DNA of 64,000 nucleotides from Pyropia haitanensis (GCA_008729055.1 SDUX01000004.1:1860001-1924000); one strand, 5' to 3'; counted from the first letter of the stretch, positions 1 to 12,290 are shown. The notes: generated from the sequence alone by a model not told the origin. Numbers and translations are program-made.

Positions 1-306
1 CGCCTCCCAGCTGCCGTCCGCCCGCAGCGCCGCCCCGTCCGCGGCGAGCGCGGCGTCGAGCGCGCGGCGGCCCGGCGCGAGTACCGCGGCGCCGCCCCAG
101 GCGGCGCCGCCCGCCCACAGCGGCCACCCGTCTGGGCCGGGCGCCTCGCCCGCGGGGAGTCCCCAGCCGCCCGCGCCAATGACCATACACCGCAGCGCGA
201 GCGCGCCGCCGCCGCCGTCCGCGTCGGCCGCGTCCGCGTCGGCCGCCGCCGCCGCCGTCGCCGCCGCCACCGCCGCGGCGGTGGCGTCTGTCGTGGTAGT
301 GGTGGT

Positions 307-341
<35 letters not shown>

Positions 342-768
342 CACGCGCCGCACCCGCCGCCCCCCCCCCCCACCCGTCATGGGCGGCGGCGCCGCCGCCG
401 CCGCCGTGACCACCACCCCCATCCGCACATCCCGGCCCGGCGTCCACGCGCCACACAGCGCGCACCGAACGGCCGTCGCCCACACCCCCTGCCCGCGGGG
501 CGCGTCGGGCGGCGGCGGCGGCAGCGCCGCGGCGAGCTGCCGCACCCAGCACACCCCGCACGTGACGTGGCCGCAGGGGAGCACCCGCGGCGCGGCGGGG
601 AGCTCGAGGCAGATGGGGCACGCGGGGGGGGGGGGGGGAGCACCACGGCGAGGACCGACGCCCACGGGATGGGCGTGGCGGGGGTGGGGGGGGGGAGGGG
701 GGGTGGGGGGGGGGGAGCAGGAGCAACGTGCTGAGGGGGGGGAGGTGCTGGTGGCGGGCGGGCGCCAT
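1..768 (-). CDS. RING-type (C3HC4) zinc-finger protein, 3' end off window, frame-broken
   Basis: On the minus strand a complete C3HC4 RING reads CPICLEL, then VLPCGHVTCGVC, then CALC, between about 620 and 440. C1-C2 are CxxC, the centre is CxHxxCxxC and the last pair is CxxC, which fits a ubiquitin E3 ligase RING. The RING frame is not the same as that of the plausible start (ATG at 768-766, MAPARHQHLPPLSTLLLLP), nor as that of the coding-looking stretch at 186-1 (ALRCMVIGAGGWGLP and onward). The switches fall in the G-run at 624-638 and the C-run at 360-371. The gene continues past the left edge, so its C-terminus is unseen. Substrate and partners are unknown. The RING itself is certain by pattern; start and continuity are inferred. 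Confidence 0.6.
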
Positions 769-1718
769 CGATGCCAGGAGGGGGGGGGGGGGGGGGGAGG
801 GAATGGGCAGCGGTGAGAGTGGGGAGGGGGGGGTGAGGAGGGGGAGTGGACGGGGAGGAGGATAGAAGAAAATAGATAAAACACGACCAATGGGGGACGC
901 ACGGGGCAGGGCGACGCTGCGGTGGGGAGAGAAAAACAAACGCTGACCGCCGCAGCGCCGCCGCCACGGGCAAACAGCCGCCACCACGGGCCTACAGCCG
1001 CCGGGGTGATCGAGGGGCTGTTGGGGGGCAGGGGGAGAGGGGGCGGGTAGCCCGGGGAGGAGGCGGCCGTCGTGGTCGGCGGCGGGCGCCACCGCGACCC
1101 CGCGGAGGACGCGCTGGTGGCGAGCGCGGGGGGGGGGTGGGGGGGTGGAGGCGGCCGCCCGCACACGACCGGGACTGCCGCGGCAACGTGCGAGAGCCGC
1201 AGCCGCCTCTCGCCCCGTTTCCACGCTCGCACCCTCCTTTTTTCCGCCCCACTTTTGTTCCAAAACCCGCTTTTTTTTTTTTTTCTCCTCGCCACGCAGC
1301 CGCTGCCAGCGGCCGCCGCGGCGGCGGCCGCTACCGATCCGGCGGCCCGCGGCCGGCCCGCGCGGCAAGCGTGGAAGGGGAAAGGCCCGCGCCGCCGCGC
1401 GGGGGGCGGCGCCGCCTGTGCCCGCCGCCGCGGGTGGCACGCAGCGGCCGACGCGGTCGCCGCCGCGGCCGCGGCCGCCCCGCCGGTGCGGCCGTTGCCG
1501 GTGGCGTGTCCTCCCCCCCCCCCCCCCCCGCCGGCAGGCTGCCCACCGCTGCGGAACCCCCGCCGCGGCTGCCCGCCGCCGACGGCCGCGGCGGACGGCG
1601 GTGGTGGTGGTCGCCCTGCTGCTGTGGCGGCGGCGCGGGGGGTGGGCGCGGCGGTCCGCTCTGTCGCCCTGTCGCCCTCCCCCCCCCCCCCCCCCCCACC
1701 GCTCTGTTTTCCCAGACC
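769..1718. other. intergenic region between divergent genes
   Basis: No supported gene lies between the minus-strand RING gene and the plus-strand HAT gene. The stretch holds a T-tract near 1270-1284, several C-runs and Ala/Gly/Pro-type low-complexity frames that have no recognisable domain. It should contain both promoters, but I see no motif firm enough to mark. Confidence 0.4.
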
Positions 1719-2080
1719 ATGGCGTCGTTGGCGGCTGCGTTTGTGGTTGGCCCGCCGCTCCCGCTGCTGCGGCCGCCACGGCGTCCGCCGCGACGGCTGT
1801 GGCGGTCGCCCGCGGCGGCCGCCGCCGACGCGGCCCGCCCGCGGCGGCCGCCGCGGCCGCTGGGGGCGGCGGCCGACCCGCCGGCGGGGGCACCCGCCCC
1901 CCCCCCCCCCTTCCACCCTCCTCCCCCAGTGACGAATGGGTGGCGGCGCCTGCCCCCCTACCCCCCTCCTCGTCCAGCGGCGTCGACGGCGGCGGCGGCG
2001 ACGGGGCCCGCCGCCCATCGCCCGCCGGCGGCGACGCCTCCGCCGACGGCGGCCAGCCGCACGGGCGGCGGCGGTGGCCC

Positions 2081-2135
<55 letters not shown>

Positions 2136-2282
2136 GCACCCCCCCCCCCCCAGCGGGGACACGGCACCCCCCCCCGGTCGCCCCAGACCCCCCCCCGGTG
2201 GCGCGCGCGGCACCGGCGGTCGCCGCCCGTGGCGGGCGGCGCCCCCACCTCACGCTACCTGGGCAGCCAGGGCGTGCCCGGC

Positions 2283-2315
<33 letters not shown>

Positions 2316-5085
2316 CGCCGCCGCCGGCTGCCGGTCAGTGGGGGGAGTATCGGCGGCATCCCGGGCGTGTACGCCGCGGCGGGCCGGGGGGTGGTGCCGT
2401 CGGTGCCGGGCGAGGCGGCGGCGGCGGCGGCGGCGGCCAAGGCGGCGGCGGAGGCGGCGGCGGCTGGGGGGGCGGGGGGGGGGGGGGCCCGCCGCCCGGG
2501 GGGGGGGGGGACGCGTCGGACAAGGAGTTTTTGGGGACGCTGACGGAGCTGGTGGAAGCGACGCTGCTGCGGGATGAGCAGCGCCCGCTGGATGAGCTGG
2601 GGGGGGGGCTGGGGGGGGACGCCCCAGACGGGGGGGGCGCCGCCACCGCCGCCCCCGCCGCCGCGTCGCCGCTGCCAGCAGAGGACGACGGCACGGCGTC
2701 GGCGGCGGCGGCGGCCGCTGCCACGACGAGGCCACCCGGCGGTGCGGCGGCGGCGGCGGCGGCGGCGGCGGGCGGGCGGTCACGGACCGCCGCCGGCGGC
2801 GCGCCGTCCAACCCGTTTGCGCGGTTTGTCGAGGGCATCTACACCGCCGCGTCGGGGGGGCGGCGACGTCGCCGTGGCACCGACGGCAACGACGGCAGCG
2901 GCGGCGGCGGCGGTGGCGGCGCGGTGGTCATCCGGCCGGCCGGCACGCCGGTGGCGGCGGCGGCGGCGGCGTCGCGCCCCCCCCCCACCCCCCCCCCCCC
3001 CCTCCTGGGTCGGACGTCCTGGACGTCCTGGACGCGCTCCCCCCCGCGACCTCGACGCTCCCCCCCGAGGCGGTCATCGACGCGGTCCTGGCGGCGCTGC
3101 CCGCCCTCACCGCCGCCGCCGCGGCGCGGCGGGCGCCCGCCCTCCCCCTCAACACCGCCATCCGCACCGCCCACGCGCGGGGCCTCCTGCGCGGCCGCCG
3201 GCCCGCGGCGGCCGCCCGCCTCTACGCCTCGTGTGTGGTGCTGGACGCCCGCGACGGCCGCGCGTGGTGTGCGCTCGGCAGCCTCGCCCGCCGCGTCGGC
3301 CGCCCCGCCGCGGCGCGTGCGTTTTACGAGGCGGGCCTCGGGTATGACCGCCGCAACCCGCACCTGCTGCAGGCGTGGGGGGTGCTCGAGGCACGGGCGG
3401 GCGACACGCGGCGGGCGTTTGGGCTCCTCCGCGCCGCGTCGGCGGTGACGCCGCCGCACGCGCCGGCGCTCGTCGCGCTCGGGCTCCTCGAGCGGGACCA
3501 CGGGGTGGGGGGGGGCGCCGCCGCGGCGGGGGGGGGGCGGGCAGCGGCGGCGGCGGCGGCGGCGGCGCCGCCGCCGCCGCGCCGCCGCCGGCGGGGCCCC
3601 GCGAGGGCGGCGCCGACCGCCGCCACCGGGGCTCCCTCACCGCCGACGCTGGGGTGGGCGGCGGCGGCAGCCGCGGCGGCGGCTACCCCGCCGGCCGGCG
3701 GCCGCGCGGCAACCTCACCGCCGCGCGCGCGTGCTTCCGCGCCGCCACCCAGGCGGACCCCGCCAACCGCTACGCGTGGCACGCGTGGGGCGTCCTCGAG
3801 CGCGACACGGGCGACGTTGCCGCCGCGCGGCGGTGCTTCTCGGCGGGCGTCGCGGCGGCGCCGGACAATGCCGCGACGCTCACCGTCTGGGGCGCGATGG
3901 AGGCCGCCGCGGGGCGGGCGGGGGTGGCCGAGGCGCTCCTCGCGCGCGCCGCGGCGGTCGCGCCGCGGTCACGGTCGAGCCCGGCGCGGTCGCGGGCGCT
4001 GCTCGCGGCGGGCGTCGCGGCGAGCCGCCGCCGCCACACCGCCGACGCGCGGGCGCTGCTGGCGGCGGCCGCGGCGGGGGCGCCGCCGGGGGATCCCGCC
4101 CCGCACGTTGCGCGGGGCGTCCACGAGGCGCGGGCGGGCCACCTGGCCGCCGCGCGGGCGGCGTTCAAGGCGGGCCGCGCGGCGGACCCGACGCACGCGG
4201 CGGTGTACGCCGCGTGGGGGCGCGCCGAGGCCCGCGCGGGGCACATGGACGCCGCGCGGCGCGTGTTTGCGGCGGGCGTCCAGCCGGCCGACGCGGCCGC
4301 CGCGGCGGCGGCGGCCGGCGGGGCCCGCGGGGAGGCGCCGCCCGCCGCTGCCGCCGCCGCCGCCGCCGCCGCGGTTGGCGCCGGCGGCACGCCCGGCGTG
4401 GTCACCGTCTGGCACGCGTGGGGCATGGCCGAGGCGGCCGCCGGCTGCGCCGACCGCGCCCGCGCTTGCTTCACCGCCGCCCTGTCGGTGGACCCCGGCT
4501 CGTCGCTGACGCTCCAAGCGTGGGGCGTCCTCGAGGCGCGGGCGGGGCACCTGACGCGCTCGCGGACGCTCTTTGAGCGTGCCCTCGCCGCCGACCCGGG
4601 CGCGGCGCCGACGTGGCGCGCCTACGTCGCCGCCGAGCGGGCGGGCGGCGACGCGCGGCGTGCCGCGGCGGTCGCCGACCGCGCGGCGCTGGCGAGCCGC
4701 TCCGTGGGGGGCGGCGAGCGGCTGCCGGTGGGCTCCCCGCAGGCGGGGGACTTTGGGGGGACAGAGGGGACCTGGGTGGGGCGCGAGGCGCTGCTCCGCC
4801 CGCCCGAGCTGTACGCGGATGAGGAGGAGCCGGGGGGGGGGGGGGGGGTGAGCCCGCGGGCGGTCGCGGCGGTGCTGGCCAGCACCCCCGCGGCGACCGA
4901 CGTGGGGGGGGGGAAGGCGGCCGCCCGCGACGGCGGGCGTGGTGGTCACCGGGGGGATGGTGGAAGGCCGGGGGGGGGGCGTCGCCGGGGGGGGGGGGGG
5001 GGCGGGCCTCGCGGCGCGGCTGGGCACGACGGTGGGGGGGAGGGTGGCGACCGGGGGGGGGGGACCGCCCTGTGCCTGGGCGTGA
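1719..5085 (+). CDS. HAT/TPR-repeat RNA-binding protein, Mbb1/HCF107-like, plastid; frame-broken
   Basis: The start ATG at 1719 begins MASLAAAFVVGPPLPLL, an Arg/Ala-rich transit-like leader. After a low-complexity Ala/Gly region comes a conserved segment (DKEFLGTLTELVEATLLRDE at about 2520; PSNPFARFVEGIYTA at about 2805). From about 3190 to 4660 run tandem helical repeats with the HAT/TPR signature, e.g. LLQAWGVLEARAGDTRRAF, YAWHAWGVLERDTGDVAAAR and LTLQAWGVLEARAGHL. In algae and plants this family (Mbb1, HCF107) binds and stabilises plastid mRNAs such as psbB or psbH; that role here is by family. The reading frame changes three times, each at a G/C run (about 2477-2511, 2979-3002 and 3500-3540). 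The stop is uncertain because of G-runs after 4830; the end given is the first plausible stop region. Confidence 0.7.
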
Positions 5086-6097
5086 GGGGGGGGAGTGACG
5101 GCCGCGACGGCGTCTGGGGCGGCGGAGCGTCGCGGGCACGCACCGGCTATCATCACCAAAAAAACTATAGACGTGGGGCGGCCACTGCCGCCGCCGCCCC
5201 TTTTTTTTTTTTGCTCCCCCTGCCACCGGCGCCCCCCCAACGCTCCCACCGGCGGCGCCCCCCACGTCGGCCGTGGCCCCCCCCCCCCCCCCACCTCCGC
5301 GTGGTACCCCCCCCCCACCACGTCGATCCCCGTGGCCTTGAGACAGCGTGGTCCCCCCGTCGGCGGCAGATGCAGCCAGATTCCGCCGTTGCGCCGCGGC
5401 CGGCCAGCCGGGATCCGTCGTTGGCCGCCCACCCCCCCCCCGCCGCCGCCGTCGGGCCAATCGGCTCACGCCGTGCGGCGCGGCGCCGCCGCTGACAGCG
5501 CCGGCGATGAGCAGAGCGGCGGCGGCCGGCCGCGGCAGGCGCCCGGCGGGGCGCGTGCGGCCGGCCGGCTGCAGGGGGGGTTGGGGATGCTGACGCCGCG
5601 ACCGCGCCACGTCCCCCCCCCACGCACGCCCACCCCGCCCGCCCCCGCACCCTCTCGCCCCGCGTCGTCGCCGGCAGCTCTCCGCCCCCCCGCGGCTGTG
5701 TGTTCCTCGCCCGCGCCGCTACCGCCCTGTTCCACGCTTCGTGGTGGGTGTGCCGTTTGGTGCGTTGACGCACGCTGGGCTTTGTCGTCCGTCCCGTGCG
5801 GTCCCCCCTTGTCCGCGCGCGCGCGGCTCACCCCACACGCGGCTGCCAGCGGTGTGGCTCACCCTATCCCCTGTTGCGCACAATCCCCCCCCCCCCTCGC
5901 CGGTGCTCGGCAGCACGCCCTATCCCCTGTGGCACACATCCCCCCCGCTGCGCCTTCCTCCCCTTCCTCCCTCCCCACCCCCCGTGCCGCGCTTCCGCCA
6001 CCCCCCCCCCCCTGCCCCCTGCTGACTCCGTTCCCCGCCCCCCCCCCTCCTCCCCTTTGCCCCCCATCCCCCCCCCCGCGCCCTCTTCGTCGTCACC
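5086..6097. other. intergenic, poly-C rich
   Basis: No gene is supported. The stretch has many C-runs and pyrimidine-rich sequence leading to the guanylate kinase ATG, with near-repeats of CCTATCCCCTGT (about 5864 and 5918) that look like short diverged duplications. The promoter and 5' UTR of the kinase gene must lie here. Confidence 0.4.
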
Positions 6098-6703
6098 ATG
6101 GCTGGCCCCCGCGCGGTGGTCCTTGCCGGCCCCTCGGGCGTCGGCAAAGGCACGCTCATCTCCCGGCTGCAGTCGTCGTACCCTTCCATTTTTGGCTTTT
6201 CCGTCAGCCACACGACGCGCGCCCCCCGGGCGGGCGAGGTGGACGGCACCCACTACCACTTCACGTCCGAGGCGGACTTTAAGGCGGGCATCGCGGAGGG
6301 GAAGTTTTTGGAGCACGCCGCCGTCCACGGGCGCTACTATGGCACCTCGTTTGCGGCGGTGGAGCGGGTGCGCGCGTCGGGCCGCATCTGCATCCTCGAC
6401 ATTGACGTGCAGGGCTGCCGGCTGGTGCGCGCGGCGAGCGTGCCCGCGCTGTTTGTGTTTGTTGCGCCGCCGTCGATGGCGGAGCTCGGTCGCCGCCTCC
6501 GCGGCCGCGGCACCGAGTCGGACGATGCCGTCGCGGCGCGGCTGGCCGTGGCCGAGACGGAGATGGCGGCGGCCAAGGAGGCGGGCCTGTTTGACACCCA
6601 AATCGTGAATGACAACCTCGACGCCGCGTTTGATGAGCTGGTCGCCGCCCTCGCGGGGGATATTGCCGTTGCCGAGGAGGCGGCGTTTGCACCGAAGGCG
6701 TGA
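6098..6703 (+). CDS. GUK1: guanylate kinase
   Basis: An intact single-exon ORF of 201 aa, the usual length for monomeric guanylate kinase. It phosphorylates GMP (and dGMP) to GDP with ATP. The P-loop GPSGVGKGT is at residues 11-19. The GMP-binding segment SHTTRAPRAGEVDGTHYHF follows at about 38-56, with GRYYGTS at about 79-85 and the LDIDVQG strand at about 100-106. The C-terminal NDNLDAAFDEL helix is typical of the family. The start codon directly precedes the first conserved beta-strand (AVVLAGPSG), so no transit peptide is visible and a cytosolic enzyme is likely. It has no homopolymer break, unlike most neighbours. Family assignment is essentially certain. Confidence 0.96.
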   Translation: MAGPRAVVLAGPSGVGKGTLISRLQSSYPSIFGFSVSHTTRAPRAGEVDGTHYHFTSEADFKAGIAEGKFLEHAAVHGRYYGTSFAAVERVRASGRICILDIDVQGCRLVRAASVPALFVFVAPPSMAELGRRLRGRGTESDDAVAARLAVAETEMAAAKEAGLFDTQIVNDNLDAAFDELVAALAGDIAVAEEAAFAPKA

Positions 6704-7729
6704 GGCGGCGGACGCCTTTTTGGGGCGGTGGGGGGGGGAGGGGGTAGCGAGCGGGGGGATGTAGAGGAGTAGGCGGAGGAGGCGAGCCGTGCGTGTGGCG
6801 GGGTACTCTTGAGGGGGTGACCACGGGACGTTTGGCCCGGCTGCCCATCGGCGGGTGCAAGTGTCGAGACGACGGACGGCACTCGGCACTTTTGGCGGTG
6901 CGCTCCGCCTTGTCGCCACCACGTACGGCGGCGCCAGTGGCGGTGCCGTGCCGGCTATGCGGCGGCTGTCCTCGGCTTCCCCTGCTGCGGGCCTGGCAGC
7001 GTTGGCGGACCACGAGGATGGTCGCCAGCGGTCGCGGCGGTTGCGATACTTCCCCGTTTTTGCACGCGTCGGCGACTGCCGTGGCCGCGGGGGGGCGGGA
7101 CGGCGGTGGTCGGGCCGACGGCGCCCCACTGCGCGCTGCGTGCAGGCGGGCGGTGGGATGGGGGCGGCTGATGTAGGTAGGATGTGGTACGGTTTTGCGT
7201 GTAGGCGTCGAGGGGGGCGTGCTTCCAACCTTTTTTTTTCCCTTCTTCCTTTCTTCTGCAGCACGCTTCCGTCGTGGCCCTTGAGGTTGTGGTACGGGTT
7301 GGCGGTGGGGAGCCTAGCACGCCAGACGGCGGCGTGGGGGGGGGCGCGGCTTGGAGGACGGACACAGACGCTTCTTTCTGTTGGCTTGCCGTAGAACGGT
7401 GATGAGCGGAGGTCGAGACCGAATGATGGTTAAGAATAGGAAGAGTCCTGTCGAAAACGAAAGTGGAAGGGTCACCCAACGGATCGAAACTTGAAATGGC
7501 AACACTTTTTTCTTTTCTGGGGGAGGGTCGGATCACATGTAATCGAACGGGAGTCATATAATTACAACCCTCCGAACGGCGAGATCTCTCACCGCGCGGA
7601 TGGATGTGGATGTGCATGCGCCGAGCGTCCCTGTCACGTCATCGCGGAGGGTGCCGTCACTTTGCGCCATCCTCGCCCGCGCTGGTCGCTGCCGCTGCTC
7701 GCCCGCCCAGCCGACAAGCGGCCGCCACG
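6704..7729. other. intergenic, no gene seen
   Basis: This lies between the kinase stop and the GNAT start. It has mixed composition with several T-tracts (about 7230-7258) and no frame with recognisable protein signature. The last 200 bases have more A/T and probably hold the GNAT gene promoter. Confidence 0.4.
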
Positions 7730-8652
7730 ATGGCGTTTGTCCCAGCCGCCCCCGCGGCGCTGCGCTCTTCCTCTCTCCACGGCACCGCGGTTTGTGGCAC
7801 CCCCCCCCCTGCCGCCACCGCCGCCGCGGGCGGTGGCCGCGCCCCCCTCCGCGCCGCCGCGGACGGGGCGCGGGGCAAGGCCGCGGCCCGCGGCGGCCGC
7901 TCGTCGCGCAAGCCCCGTGCCACGGACGCGCCCACCTTTGTCAAGGACCTCAAAGGCCGCACCCTCTGGTCCATCCGCCGCGCCACCGCCGCGGACGTGG
8001 CCGACATGCGCCGCCTGAGCGGCAACGCGGCGCTGCCCGAGGCGCTCCTCGGCTCGCTCGTCGACGCCAAGGAGCGGGTGTGCCTCGTCGCCGAGGCGCC
8101 GGTGGTGGTGGGCGGGGAGACCGCCGTCCAGGCGGGGGGGGGGCCTCCCGCGCCATGGCCCGCCCGACCGAGCGGACGGTGGCGGCGCCGGCGGCGGCCG
8201 CCGCGGAGGGTGCTGACGCGGACGCCAACGCGGACGCGTCCAAGACCGTTTCGTCGGGCTCAAAGGGCGGCAGCCAGTCCCGGGTCCGCATCGTGGGCGC
8301 GGCGGTGGCGGACGTGTCCATGGCCGTCCGGCCGGGGGGGGGGCTATGCAAGGTGGGCAACCTGCTGTCCGTGGTGGTGGACGAGCGGATGGAGGCGGCC
8401 GCGTCGACGGACGGCGCCGCGGCGGTGAGCGTCAAGAAGGTGCTGGGGCTGGCCGCGCTCCGGGTGATGAAGCTCGCGGGCGTCGAGTCGGTGACAACGG
8501 AGAAGAAGGTGGACTCGCCAGAGGTGGCCTACCTGACCAGCATCGGCTACACTGAGGGTGACCGCACGTCCAAGGATGGCAAGCGGCTGGTACAGCTGGC
8601 GTGCAACCTGGTCGCTGCCAGCCCAGACCCTGGGAAGAAGATCTTTGACTAA
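7730..8652 (+). CDS. GNAT-like N-acetyltransferase, plastid-targeted; one frame break
   Basis: The start ATG at 7730 begins MAFVPAAPAALRSSSLHGT, a Ser/Ala/Arg-rich transit-like leader of about 70 residues. The GNAT beginning follows as LWSIRRATAADVADMRRLSG at about 7966, the usual 'IR.AT..D' start of an acetyl-CoA-dependent acetyltransferase. The frame breaks at the G-run near 8133-8143. It resumes with a second half containing KVGNLLSVVVDERM, VKKVLGLAALRVMKLAGV, and VDSPEVAYLTSIGYTEGDRT, matching the motif-A/helix part and the C-terminal 'YL.SIGY' strand of GNATs. It ends GKKIFD at 8652. Substrate is unknown. The fold call is good, though the motif-A 'QxxGxG/A' is not canonical; total length would be about 307 aa. 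Confidence 0.6.
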
Positions 8653-9440
8653 GTGTAGGGCTGGGCTGCCGGCTGCTGGACCAGGGGGGCTCCAGGCGGA
8701 CTTTATCGTCGCTGGCCCGGGCGGGCTGTGCATGAGACGCACAGAGGGCAACCGGTGGGCAACCGGTGGGTCGTGTGAGCTCCCATAAACTGCAGGTTGC
8801 ACCCTCGCCTCTGGCGGACGCTGGTTGCTACCGAGACTCTTCTCACGGTGGGTGGGGAGCCGGCCACCCGTGCGAACGTGCACGACGACGCCGTGGGCGG
8901 AAAAGTGGAGACGGCGGAGCACGAGCACGGGCGCTCGTCAAAACAAAAAGTGACGATGATACAAACGGCTGGGAGGGAGAGGGGGAGGGGAGAGAAAACA
9001 AACGGCACAAAGGCGGGAATGAAAAAAAAAAAAAGCAGCAGACGTGGAGACCGCCCGCCGACGCGCAGCGCACGGCTCCCACGTCTTGGCAGCACCCAAT
9101 ACCTCCACCAGAGCAGACCAGTGCAAAAAGAATGTACAGTGGCGGGCAGCCACCCTTGGGCACAGAGGCACAGCACAGGCCATTGGGAACGCCGCGTGCG
9201 CCCCGCGCCCGCCACGCCCGACGTGTGAGCGCCGCGGCACGGCAACCGATGACGGTCTACCCACTTGCCGCCGGCGCCACCGCGCAGACCCGCGAGTCAT
9301 GACCGCCCCCCCCGCCCCCCCCCCTGCCCACGACCGTGAACACAGAGGGCAGCAGACCGCCCCCCGCCCCCCCCCCCCCCCAAATCCCCATTGGGTTGAT
9401 GGTGGCGGCTCACCATCCCCGCTGGGGAGCTTGCGGCGCC
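8653..9440. other. intergenic, no gene seen
   Basis: Downstream of the GNAT gene. It contains an exact tandem doublet GGGCAACCGGT (about 8746 and 8757) and an A-tract at about 9029-9041. No coding signal on either strand. Confidence 0.4.
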
Positions 9441-9690
9441 TCAGCCTTCCAGCTCCATCGTCGACAGCAGCAGGGCGCGGACAAAACGGGCGCGCAGCGC
9501 CTTGGTCGACTCCCCCCCGCTTGGCGGCGCACCCCGCGGCGGCCCCGCCGCCCGCCCGCCGCCGTCACGGGCCGGGGCGGCGCCCTCTGGGGGCTCCCCC
9601 CGCCGCGGCCGCGGCGGCGCGGCCGCGTCGCCCGCGGCGGGCGGCGGCGCCGACGCGGCGGCGGCCGGCAGGGGCTCCGCCGCCACCGCC

Positions 9691-9752
<62 letters not shown>

Positions 9753-9833
9753 CGCCGCCGCCGCGTCACGGGCGTGGTGGTGGCGCGGCGGCAGCCGCCG
9801 CCGCTTGTCGCGCACCGGCGGCGAGGCGGCCAT
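9441..9833 (-). CDS. small hypothetical protein with poly-Gly tract
   Basis: A possible 130-aa protein starting at ATG 9833-9831 (MAASPPVRDKRRRLPPRHHH). It continues through an uninterrupted poly-Gly stretch (plus-strand CCG repeat at about 9692-9750) into an Ala/Pro-rich part, and ends STKALRARFVRALLLSTMEL-EG. The ends look protein-like (a basic cluster and a final amphipathic helix), but no family is recognised. Low-complexity sequence of this kind produces long frames by chance, so this is a weak call. Confidence 0.25.
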
Positions 9834-12290
9834 GCCCGCCGCCCGCGCCGCCGTTTTCGGTGGCGGTGGTGCGGGACGGCGGGGGCGGCGGGGGCGCGTG
9901 GGGGGGGGGGGGGGGGGTCGTGCGCACCCGCCGGCGCACAGGCGGCGCAAGCCGCCGCGGGCGGGCGGCGGCCACCTGTGGCAAGAGCAGGCCAAGCGCG
10001 GACCAAGAGCGGGGGCATGCGCACACGACACGACCAAGCCCGTCGGGAACAGCCAATGGTCAGGTCAGGCGCACAATCCCGCGCGTGCGAGCGCACGGCG
10101 ACGAGCTACCGTCGGCGCCAAAGCGTCAACAAGAACGTCCAACCCTCCCCCCCCCCCCCACCCCCCCTCTCCTCCACCCCCACCTACACCCCCTCCACTT
10201 TCGCCAACGTACAAGAATCGAGCAGCGGCAGCGCGGTAGAGGCGGCGGCGCCGTCGTCGGCACACCCGCCCGGGGCACCCCCCCCCGCCGACCGCCGCCG
10301 CCGCCGCGGCGGCGGCGGCACCGACGCCGCACCCGACGGGGTAGCCGGCTGCGGCGCCCCCGCAAGGGCCATCCGCTCGGGGGCACGGGGGGGGGGGGGG
10401 GGGGGCGGGAGGGAGGGAAGCGGCCGAGGGCGGCGACGGCGGCGCGGCGCCGCGCCAACGGGAGGTGCGGGCGGGCGGGCGGGCGGGCGGGCGGGCGGGC
10501 GGGCGCGGGTGGGTGGGTGGGCGCCGCGCGCGCGCGCGGGGGCAGCGGGCGCGGCGGGGAGCGGCGGCCCGTGACACGGCCGACGGCGGCGGGGGACGGG
10601 GCGCGTGGGCGGGGGGGGGCGGGGGGGGGGGGTACGACCCAACCACCACCGCGACCGACGACCAACCCCACCGGCGCGGGCTGGGCGGTGGCACCCACAG
10701 CCGGTGGCCACGGGGGCGCCTCGAGGGTGGGGAAAGGAGGGAAAGGGGACAGCGGCAGGGGGAGGTTTGGGGGGGGGAGCGGCAGCGGCGGCGGGAGGGA
10801 GGGGGACGGGCTGGCCTAGCCACGCCCCGCCGCACGGGGAAGACGCGCGGTGGGTGCACGAGCGGCCGCTGGCGCCGCCGAGGGGGTGCCGCGCGACCGG
10901 CGGGGCGGGCAGGTCGGCTGGCAGGTCCGCCGCGCCGTGCGGACGCGCCCGCCGCGGCACGCGCGCCGCGGACGCGGGGGGTGAGTGTCCTCCCGGCGGA
11001 CGCCAGGTGACGCGGCACGGCTGGCCGAGGTGGGTTGCCCATAGGCGGGTGGGGGAGGGGGGGTGGCGTGGGTGGGAGCGGAGCGCGTGGTCTGCGGGCC
11101 CATCTGGGCATGGATGCTACCGCCCATGGCTGTGAAAGTCGACCCGTGACTAGACAAATATCCGGGTCAATAATGTGGGTAAACATGAGTATGCTACCGA
11201 TGCCGCCACTCTGATTCCGAAACACAATGATCGACAATTACACAGAGTTGAACGCGAAAGTTCACTTGAATTGGAAGTACCAGTGGACTCTAGAACTTGG
11301 CGCTACAGCTGTGGATGCTTCAGGAGGTTTTCAAGTGCTTGCGGACCTGTCGCTCTGATCAGCTGTTGTTCCACCGTCTGCTAGGAGGCAGGGCACGAGT
11401 GTGTCATGGACCTGCGTGGGATGGTAAAGGGAAGGAGAACGAAGTAGTCCCGGTCCAAGATTGTAGTGTGCTCAGCGTGAAAGGAAGCTCGAGGAAGCAC
11501 GATGATGGGAGAGTGGCTCAAGTGGTTCCACGCCACGAGGTGCTGTGCTCGTTGGTCTTCCTCACCATGCCTAAGTTCGACCTTTGTTACCAAAACTTAA
11601 CAGACACGAGCTATGTGTCTGGCGTTAACTACACCATAACTTACAATCAAGAGCCCATGAGCATAAGTGCAATTGTCATTGGAGAGGACGTCTTGCTGTA
11701 ACCAGGGGACCAACTGTTGAACGAGAACAATACTGTGACTTTCAAATCGAATCTGACCTCGTCACATTCAGAGTGGCGCCTCGGCAGACGCGAGCCTTGT
11801 CCTTGCTGCCTGACGCTGGGCCGGCACGTGCGGTCGTGCGCACGCCCTCGCACTCGGGTGGGTGCTGATTGGCGGCCTGCACCGACGGACTTGGCGAGCC
11901 GTGCCGCCAGCGTTGCTGCCGCGTGGTTTTGTTTTTGCTGGAAATTCCACCCTTGGCCGTGCTCGTCTGGGACCAGACCGCCACGGCGAGGCCCTCCGTT
12001 GAGGGGGATGGGGCCGTGGCATTTGGCAAAAGGGTGCCGTTTTTCAACAAAACCAAGAATGGGTGATTTCCTATTTTGTCATGACTGCTCACGCGTTCGT
12101 TCGTTCCAGTGACCCATGTTGTGGAGATGCTGTCGAGCCGCGTGTGGAGCCAGTTGCCTCCACGGACGACCACGCCCCCCACCCCTACGACGGCCAGCAC
12201 GGCGTCGACACCAAACGGGTCACTGCCGACCTAGCCACCAGTCCCCAACCCCGCCGCGTTCCCCCCCCCCGCGCCGCCCCCCCCCCCCCC
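9834..12290. other. intergenic: GC-rich half, then a lower-GC island
   Basis: About 9834-11000 is extremely G/C rich with no believable gene; it includes a GGGC tetranucleotide run at about 10467-10504. About 11100-12120 abruptly has ordinary composition, for example A/T-containing sequence around 11160-11760. No frame there longer than about 150 codons shows a recognisable family, and no repeat boundary was found. It may be a decayed insertion or long UTR. Confidence 0.4.
10467..10504 (+). repeat. GGGC tetranucleotide repeat
   Basis: About nine consecutive GGGC units followed by GGTG repeats. Runs of GGG spaced by one base are a classic G-quadruplex-forming pattern. No function is implied. 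Confidence 0.75.

Noticed and set aside
10065..11237. 390-codon minus-strand frame
   Set aside because: Pro/Arg/Ala low complexity with long Pro runs and no recognisable protein segment.
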